A stretch of 64,000 bases of DNA from positions 186,001 through 250,000 of the forward strand of contig NZ_FOHZ01000001.1 in the NCBI RefSeq assembly GCF_900111555.1, given 5' to 3'. Positions 59,392 through 64,000 of this stretch are shown here, one piece after another. The notes beneath the pieces were generated by a model. That model had not been told where the DNA came from. It saw only the letters and a list, made by a program, of their open reading frames with translations, and made no database searches. The position numbers were made by a program, and so were the translations under genes. The DNA comes from Marinobacter segnicrescens. Its GTDB lineage: Bacteria; Pseudomonadota; Gammaproteobacteria; Pseudomonadales; Oleiphilaceae. Positions within the stretch are counted from its first letter, which is position 1; each line of letters starts with the position of its first letter.

Positions 59392-60252
59392 GTGCGAGCA
59401 AGCGCCGGCGAGTCATCCAACCATCTCTATATCTGGGACAACCGGGTACTCTATACCGGCCCGGACACCCAGCCCCGTTACCGGTGCTATGGCAGTGCCG
59501 CGCTGGTCATCGGTATCGATGGCATGCTGCAACTGCATCGCCAGACCCACGCAACTGAAGGGGTAACTACCCGGTGTTGCGTGATTACCCCGGGACTCCC
59601 GGTTTACCTGGAGTCTGACAGTCCGGGCCTGCTGGTGCTGTTTCTGGACCCCTTCCTCCACGATCTGAAGGCACTTCAACGCCACGCCTTACGTCAGTCC
59701 CACGGGATACTCTGGGATTTCGACAACCAGGAACAGCTGGCTGCCATGGGGCACGAGGTGAGCACATCGCGGCCACCACCACAGGTTGTCCTGGCAATGC
59801 TTGCCCGACTCGGGCTGAGCCACTCATCCCGGCTTGATCCCGGCAGCATTGATCCCCGGGTCGCCAGGGCGGTGGGCCTTCTTCGCAGCAAACGCATGCA
59901 CAATATCACCACCGAAGACCTCGCTTCGGCCGTCAACCTGTCGGTTCCCCGGGTCATTCAACTGTTTCGACAGTATCTCGGAATTTCAGCCGGCAAATAC
60001 CGACAGTGGCACCGCCTCCACGCCACGACCCTGGCCATTGCCCAGGGTCAGAGTTTTACCCAGGCGGCCGTGGGTTCGGGTTTTTCGGACCTGGCACACT
60101 TCTCCAATACCTTTCACAGCATGCTCGGCATCATGCCCACCAGCCTGCTGCGCGCCAGGAATGGCGTCCAGTTCCACGTCGACCCCCAACTCGCCAGTGA
60201 GGGGTTCAGCACCCTGACCGGAATCAATAGCACTAACAGCACTTTGTGCTAG
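59392..60252 (+). CDS. AraC family transcriptional regulator (286 aa)
   Basis: The C-terminal ~100 residues form the double helix-turn-helix of AraC proteins: ITTEDLASAVNLSVPRVIQL and FTQAAVGSGFSDLAHFSNTF. The N-terminal part is a likely cupin-type sensing domain. GTG 59392 (VRASAGESS) is chosen because GGAGG lies 7 nt upstream; another GTG at 59344 is possible. It is divergent from the cytochrome/propeller gene (284 bp between starts) and probably controls it or the following Usp gene; this is inferred from position. Confidence 0.87.
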   Translation: MRASAGESSNHLYIWDNRVLYTGPDTQPRYRCYGSAALVIGIDGMLQLHRQTHATEGVTTRCCVITPGLPVYLESDSPGLLVLFLDPFLHDLKALQRHALRQSHGILWDFDNQEQLAAMGHEVSTSRPPPQVVLAMLARLGLSHSSRLDPGSIDPRVARAVGLLRSKRMHNITTEDLASAVNLSVPRVIQLFRQYLGISAGKYRQWHRLHATTLAIAQGQSFTQAAVGSGFSDLAHFSNTFHSMLGIMPTSLLRARNGVQFHVDPQLASEGFSTLTGINSTNSTLC

Positions 60253-60297
60253 CTTTAAAGACAAAGTCATCCCACCATTCTTTCGGGGAGTGTTTGT

Positions 60298-61086
60298 ATG
60301 CTGAGCCATATGATTCTGAGTGTGGATTACTCCGACGGCTGGGAGCTGGCCATCCGGCAGCTTCCCCCCTTGCTGAGGCGCCTGGGCGTCAGCAGGCTGA
60401 CCCTGACCTACGTCATCGAACCTCATACCCGGAAACATATCGAGGACAGCGAAGGGGCCGTAGAGAGCAAGCTCAGGGACCTGGCCGGCAAATACGCGGA
60501 TGACTGGGGCGTGGAAACCGATATCGCGGTACGCCACGGCTTTGTGGCTTCCTGCATGGTGGAGCTGGCACGGCACCTGAAAGCCGATGGCATTATCTGT
60601 TGCAGCACCCACCACTCTGCCGGCCGCGAACTGTTCATGGGCAATATCACCATGAACCTGGCTCGAATGGCCCGACGCCCGCTGCTGATATTGCCCACGG
60701 AGGGACAACCCTCATCCAGCCAGTCGCCCGTATTCCTGGCAACAGATGGCTCCGAGAACGCGGACCGGGCGCTCGATCTGTTCCGGCAACTGGTCAATGA
60801 CGGCCAGGAAGGGCGGGTGGTCTGGGTCCGGCCTGACGATGCCCCCGAGGAGGCAGACCGTGTCGACCAGCTGGTCCATGACATCGCCAACAGCAAATCG
60901 TCGGTGCATGCCCGGATTCTCAACGGCCAGCCCGCCCGGGAGCTGCTGGAGCTGATCAGCGAAAGTCGGCCGGCGCTCACCCTGATCGGCAAGCGCGGGA
61001 CCACGCCAGTGGAACAGCTGCCCCTTGGGCATACGTCCGAGACCGTTGTCCGGGAAAGTCTCAGCCCGGTGTTGCTGGTGCCCTGA
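60298..61086 (+). CDS. tandem-domain universal stress protein (262 aa)
   Basis: Two Usp-like halves are visible. The first runs MLSHMILSVDYSDGWELAI to ADGIICCSTHHSAGRELFMG and RRPLLILPTE. The second runs VFLATDGSENADRALDLFRQ to LTLIGKRGTTPVEQLPLGHT and LSPVLLVP. Tandem Usps occur as single proteins acting alone. The second half has an ATP-site-like end (GKRG...LGHTSETVV). It follows the AraC gene by 45 bp on the same strand, with GGGGAG 8 nt before the ATG, and may be co-transcribed with it. Confidence 0.86.
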   Translation: MLSHMILSVDYSDGWELAIRQLPPLLRRLGVSRLTLTYVIEPHTRKHIEDSEGAVESKLRDLAGKYADDWGVETDIAVRHGFVASCMVELARHLKADGIICCSTHHSAGRELFMGNITMNLARMARRPLLILPTEGQPSSSQSPVFLATDGSENADRALDLFRQLVNDGQEGRVVWVRPDDAPEEADRVDQLVHDIANSKSSVHARILNGQPARELLELISESRPALTLIGKRGTTPVEQLPLGHTSETVVRESLSPVLLVP

Positions 61087-61109
61087 CGCAAGGCGGCTTT
61101 CCGACCCGT

Positions 61110-61451
61110 TTACACTTCGTAAATAGCGTCCGTACGTGCTGCCATGATGAAGTCATTGCGGTGCAGGCCGCCAATCTTGTGGGTCCACCACCGCACCGTA
61201 ACCTTGCCGTACTCCAGCAGGATAGCCGGGTGGTGACCCTCCGCTTCTGCCAGGTCCGCCACCCGGTTGGTGAAGGCCTGCCCCTGGACAAAGTTACGGA
61301 AAGAGTACACTCGCCTTAGCTGCGGAACCCCTTCCTGATGCACCACTTCCCAGTTCGGCAGCTCCATTAGCAGGCTGTCCTGCTCTTCGGCCGATACTTG
61401 CGGCGCATCAGCACGACAGGCTTCGCAATTCTGTTCGCCCAGTCTCTTCAT
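61110..61451 (-). CDS. phhB: pterin-4a-carbinolamine dehydratase
   Basis: The 113-residue protein has the family signature: [20 protein letters not shown] with the catalytic His pair, and [20 protein letters not shown]. It dehydrates the 4a-hydroxy-tetrahydropterin made by phenylalanine hydroxylase. No phenylalanine hydroxylase gene is in the window. ATG 61451 has GGAGGAG just upstream; the open frame extends to 61520. The N-terminus has a Cys pair ([10 protein letters not shown]) of the kind seen in many such proteins. Confidence 0.93.
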   Translation of the reverse strand: MKRLGEQNCEACRADAPQVSAEEQDSLLMELPNWEVVHQEGVPQLRRVYSFRNFVQGQAFTNRVADLAEAEGHHPAILLEYGKVTVRWWTHKIGGLHRNDFIMAARTDAIYEV

Positions 61452-61640
61452 AGCTCCTCCATGAAACACTGAATAATTTCGCTTATGTAAACCTATGTTA
61501 AGGGATTGTTTCGGCGACACCTGTACGGTGAGCGTGGGGTCAAGTCGCTAATCGCCTGCCCCGGATACCTCACTCCGGCCATTTCCTTATGGAATTAACC
61601 GGTTATGCACGCCGGCAACGGCAAACCTCAAGGAGCCCTT

Positions 61641-63119
61641 GTGGCAGAACGCGTCTCCACAGGCATACCCGGGCTGGACGAAATCATGCATGGCGGTATG
61701 ATTGCCCAGCGCACCTACATGGTTAATGGTGACGCAGGCAGTGGCAAAACCACTCTCAGCCTGCACTTCCTGGCCCAGCGCCAGGACCAGGACACTCTCT
61801 ACATCACCTTCAACAAGAACAGTAGCACCATTGAATGGCTGGCGGACACCCTTGGCCTGACGTCCCCCAACCTCCATTTTGTCGACTTGTCCCCCGGCGA
61901 TATCGACGACGAGGTAGAAGCAGCCTTTGACCTGCTGCCCAGTTCTGAACTGGGCATAAGACCGGTGCTGCAGCGTATCCGGGAAGCTGTTTCGGAACAT
62001 CAGCCCGCCCGGATCGTGATCGAGCCTCTGTCTTCCCTGCTCTACCTGGCACCGGACCGTTACCAGTTTCGCCGCCAGTGCCACGCCCTGTTTGATTACC
62101 TGACGGGTACCGGGGCCACCGTTCTGTTCACAGCGGAAGCCGGTCAGATCCCCGGTGACGCCGATGGTGATCTCCGGTTCATCTGTGACGGCGTTATTGA
62201 GTTACAGAGCATGCGGGAGGGGCGCAGCATCAGTGTCAGCAAATTCCGGGGGTCAGGCTTTGCCGACGGAGTGCATTTTCTCAGGCTGAGCCCTGAAGGC
62301 ATGCAGGTCTTCCCCCGACTGGTGCCGGAGGACCATTCACAGGCCTTCAGCCCGGACCTGCTCAGCAGCGGTATTCCGGAGATGGACCAGATTCTCCATG
62401 GCGGTATCAACCGGGGCACGGTTACGATCATTGCCGGCCCCACCGGCGTGGGCAAGACCACGCTGGGCATGGAGTTTGTCATGGCAGCGGTAGGCCGGGG
62501 TGAGCGCAGCGTGGTGTATACCTTCGAGGAAGACGCCCAGACAATGCTTGCCCGGTGCCGCAGCATTGGTATGCCGGTAGATCGACTGCTGGAAAGGGAC
62601 GACCTGAACGTCACTCCCATCGAACCCATGCGGTACTCGCCGGATGAGCTTGCCCTGCTGGTACGCCAGGAGGTGGAGCAGCGCGGCGCCCGCACGGTCA
62701 TGCTGGACAGCTCATCCGGCTACCAGATGTCTGTCTCCCGCCTTTCCGTGGCCGGCGACGAGATCATTGAGCGCCTGCATGCACTGTGTCGCTATCTGAC
62801 CGGCATGGGGGTAACGGTGCTCATCATCAACGAAACCCCCATGATAGCGTCGGAAAATGTCCAGCCAACGGATCCCCGCATCAGCCATCTGGGCGACACC
62901 CTGATTCTGCTGCGTTACCTGGAATTCCAGGGCGAGGTCCGCAAGACCGTGGGGGTACTTAAAAAAAGGACGGGGGATTTCGAAAAAAGCCTGCGAGAGT
63001 TCGAGGTCACGCCCACCGGCCTTTGGGTGGGCGCTCCCCTGCATCATCTGCAGGGCATACTCCGGGGCCTGCCATGGTCCCCCCGGAATCACAAGACACC
63101 AACGCAGTCGCTCAGCTGA
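61641..63119 (+). CDS. KaiC-like two-domain ATPase (492 aa)
   Basis: Two RecA-type KaiC domains are present. Domain 1 has TGIPGLDEIMHGGM and Walker A GDAGSGKTT (30-38). Domain 2 has SGIPEMDQILHGGI and Walker A GPTGVGKTT (266-274). The catalytic Glu pair expected after the next strand is FEE (295-297) in domain 2 but FNK (57-59) in domain 1. In the region of the KaiC phosphosites the sequence is RISHLGDT: Ser415 is kept but the neighbouring Thr is His416. GTG 61641 is chosen because AAGGAG lies 5 nt upstream; ATG 61605 is an alternative. No kaiA or kaiB is adjacent. It is followed after 16 bp by a sensor gene. Confidence 0.88.
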   Translation: MAERVSTGIPGLDEIMHGGMIAQRTYMVNGDAGSGKTTLSLHFLAQRQDQDTLYITFNKNSSTIEWLADTLGLTSPNLHFVDLSPGDIDDEVEAAFDLLPSSELGIRPVLQRIREAVSEHQPARIVIEPLSSLLYLAPDRYQFRRQCHALFDYLTGTGATVLFTAEAGQIPGDADGDLRFICDGVIELQSMREGRSISVSKFRGSGFADGVHFLRLSPEGMQVFPRLVPEDHSQAFSPDLLSSGIPEMDQILHGGINRGTVTIIAGPTGVGKTTLGMEFVMAAVGRGERSVVYTFEEDAQTMLARCRSIGMPVDRLLERDDLNVTPIEPMRYSPDELALLVRQEVEQRGARTVMLDSSSGYQMSVSRLSVAGDEIIERLHALCRYLTGMGVTVLIINETPMIASENVQPTDPRISHLGDTLILLRYLEFQGEVRKTVGVLKKRTGDFEKSLREFEVTPTGLWVGAPLHHLQGILRGLPWSPRNHKTPTQSLS

Positions 63120-63135
63120 CAGAGGAGGCAACGGA

Positions 63136-64000
63136 TTGGCTCGTTTATTCGTATCGTTCAGCCAACCCGGTAATGAACGGGTATTCAGGGAAGCCCTGTC
63201 GCAGCACCAGATCCTGGAGACGCAACAGGGGCAGCTGCCAGACACTCTCTTCGACCTGGCCATCCTGGACCTGGCCAGCTTCCTGCGTCTTCGGGAAAGT
63301 CTCCGGGAGAGAAGACAAACCCTCAGCCCTGCCCTTATGCCAGTCATGGTGCTGTTACAGCAGGCCCAGACAACTCGTGTGCGGGAGCTTCTCGGCAGCG
63401 AGATTCACGACATCACGGTTAAACCCTCCTCCCGTGTGGAGCTTTCGGCGCGTATTGACAACCTGCTCAAACTCCACGACCTGTCCCGGCAGCAACAGGT
63501 GCAGCTGGATTTCGCAGAACGGAGCCGGGTTCGCACAGACCGGGCCTACCGCGTGTTGGCCGCAGGCAACGAGGTGGTCTTGCGGGGGGAAGACGAAACC
63601 CAGCTGTTCCGGTCAGTCCTCGACACTCTGATACGCCTGAGTGACTACGCCCTGGTCTGGATCGGACGGGCGAAAAACGATGATAACCGCTCGGTCGAGG
63701 TACTGGCATGGTCCGGAGACGCCCAGGAATACATCCATAACCTTCAGGTACGCTGGCAGGAAGACCGCTTCAGCCAAGGGCCAGCGGGACGTGCCATTAA
63801 AACCGGCATGCCCTTTGTCTGCGAAGATGTGGAAACGGACGCCATGGTCCGACCCTGGCGCAGTCTGGCCAGGGAACACGGCATCCGCTCATCGGTGGCC
63901 ATACCATTGGCCTTCGGCGAGAACGACCTGGGTGTACTGGCCATCTACAGCGCCCGTCCACACACTTTTACAGATGACGAGGTCAGCCTGCTCGAGCGTC
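63136..64000 (+). CDS. signalling protein with receiver-like and GAF domains, partial at window end
   Basis: A frame open from TTG 63136 to the window edge encodes at least 288 residues. The start has GAGGAGG 7 nt upstream, a very good site, and begins (Met)-ARLFVSFSQPGNERVFREAL. Residues 1-125 resemble a receiver domain (FDLAILDLASFLRL with a possible acceptor Asp; DITVKPSS with the switch Lys). A coiled linker follows, then a GAF domain from about 150 (LFRSVLDTLIRLSDYALVWI; GRAIKTGMPFVCEDVETDAM; RSSVAIPLAFGENDLGVLAI). The output domain (kinase, GGDEF or EAL) lies beyond the window. It is probably co-transcribed with the KaiC-like gene. Confidence 0.8.
   Translation, partial: MARLFVSFSQPGNERVFREALSQHQILETQQGQLPDTLFDLAILDLASFLRLRESLRERRQTLSPALMPVMVLLQQAQTTRVRELLGSEIHDITVKPSSRVELSARIDNLLKLHDLSRQQQVQLDFAERSRVRTDRAYRVLAAGNEVVLRGEDETQLFRSVLDTLIRLSDYALVWIGRAKNDDNRSVEVLAWSGDAQEYIHNLQVRWQEDRFSQGPAGRAIKTGMPFVCEDVETDAMVRPWRSLAREHGIRSSVAIPLAFGENDLGVLAIYSARPHTFTDDEVSLLER

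Overview
The window is a gene-dense (about one gene per kb), GC-rich stretch of a gammaproteobacterial chromosome, most likely Marinobacter or a close relative. The evidence is the fused tyrA-aroA gene inside the block gyrA-serC-pheA-hisC-(tyrA-aroA)-cmk-rpsA-ihfB-lapA-lapB-pyrF, the rlmL / rmf / pyrD neighbourhood, many hot-dog thioesterases, and a pair of inverted-repeat elements of a kind I associate from memory with Marinobacter. The genus is an inference. No IS element, prophage, CRISPR array or rRNA gene was seen.

Layout. 1-2.4 kb: end of a GGDEF protein, a universal stress protein and two hot-dog proteins. 2.4-10 kb (minus strand): SIMPL protein, dusC, katG with a small ORF upstream, a DUF2835 gene after htpG (which has a sigma-32-like promoter), and two overlapping PaaI-type thioesterases. 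10-14.4 kb (plus strand): M48-TPR lipoprotein peptidase, an SCP2-like protein coupled to an iron-dependent alcohol dehydrogenase, and a periplasmic binding protein. 14.4-19.4 kb: an ABC export pair divergent from tesA, then a YheT-type hydrolase. 19.5-23.7 kb: tRNA-Asn, a chemoreceptor gene broken by one in-frame amber codon, an M18 aminopeptidase, two copies of a palindromic repeat, and an unknown gene. 23.7-29.4 kb: rlmL, rmf, pyrD and a cation diffusion facilitator; DnaA-box-like sites lie beside an AT-rich tract between the last two. 29.5-34.2 kb: an ATP-grasp ligase divergent from a GNAT/C39-peptidase fusion, then a MotA/MotB-like (ZorAB-like) pair. 34.3-37.9 kb: uvrB, an aminotransferase and a second identical tRNA-Asn. 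38-51.8 kb: the conserved housekeeping block, all minus strand. 51.8-64 kb: purU, ggt, a thioesterase, a second binding protein, a large secreted beta-propeller/cytochrome c protein divergent from an AraC regulator, a tandem Usp protein, phhB, a KaiC-like ATPase, and a GAF sensor cut by the window end.

How the genes work together. The 38-52 kb block joins serine and aromatic amino-acid synthesis (serC, pheA, hisC, tyrA-aroA) with nucleotide supply (cmk, pyrF), translation (rpsA), DNA topology (gyrA, ihfB) and LPS control (lapAB). The accessory-looking parts most worth study are the ATP-grasp/GNAT-peptidase pair, the orphan ion-driven motor pair, the KaiC-like ATPase with altered active-site and phosphosite residues, and the cytochrome/propeller protein with its AraC neighbour.
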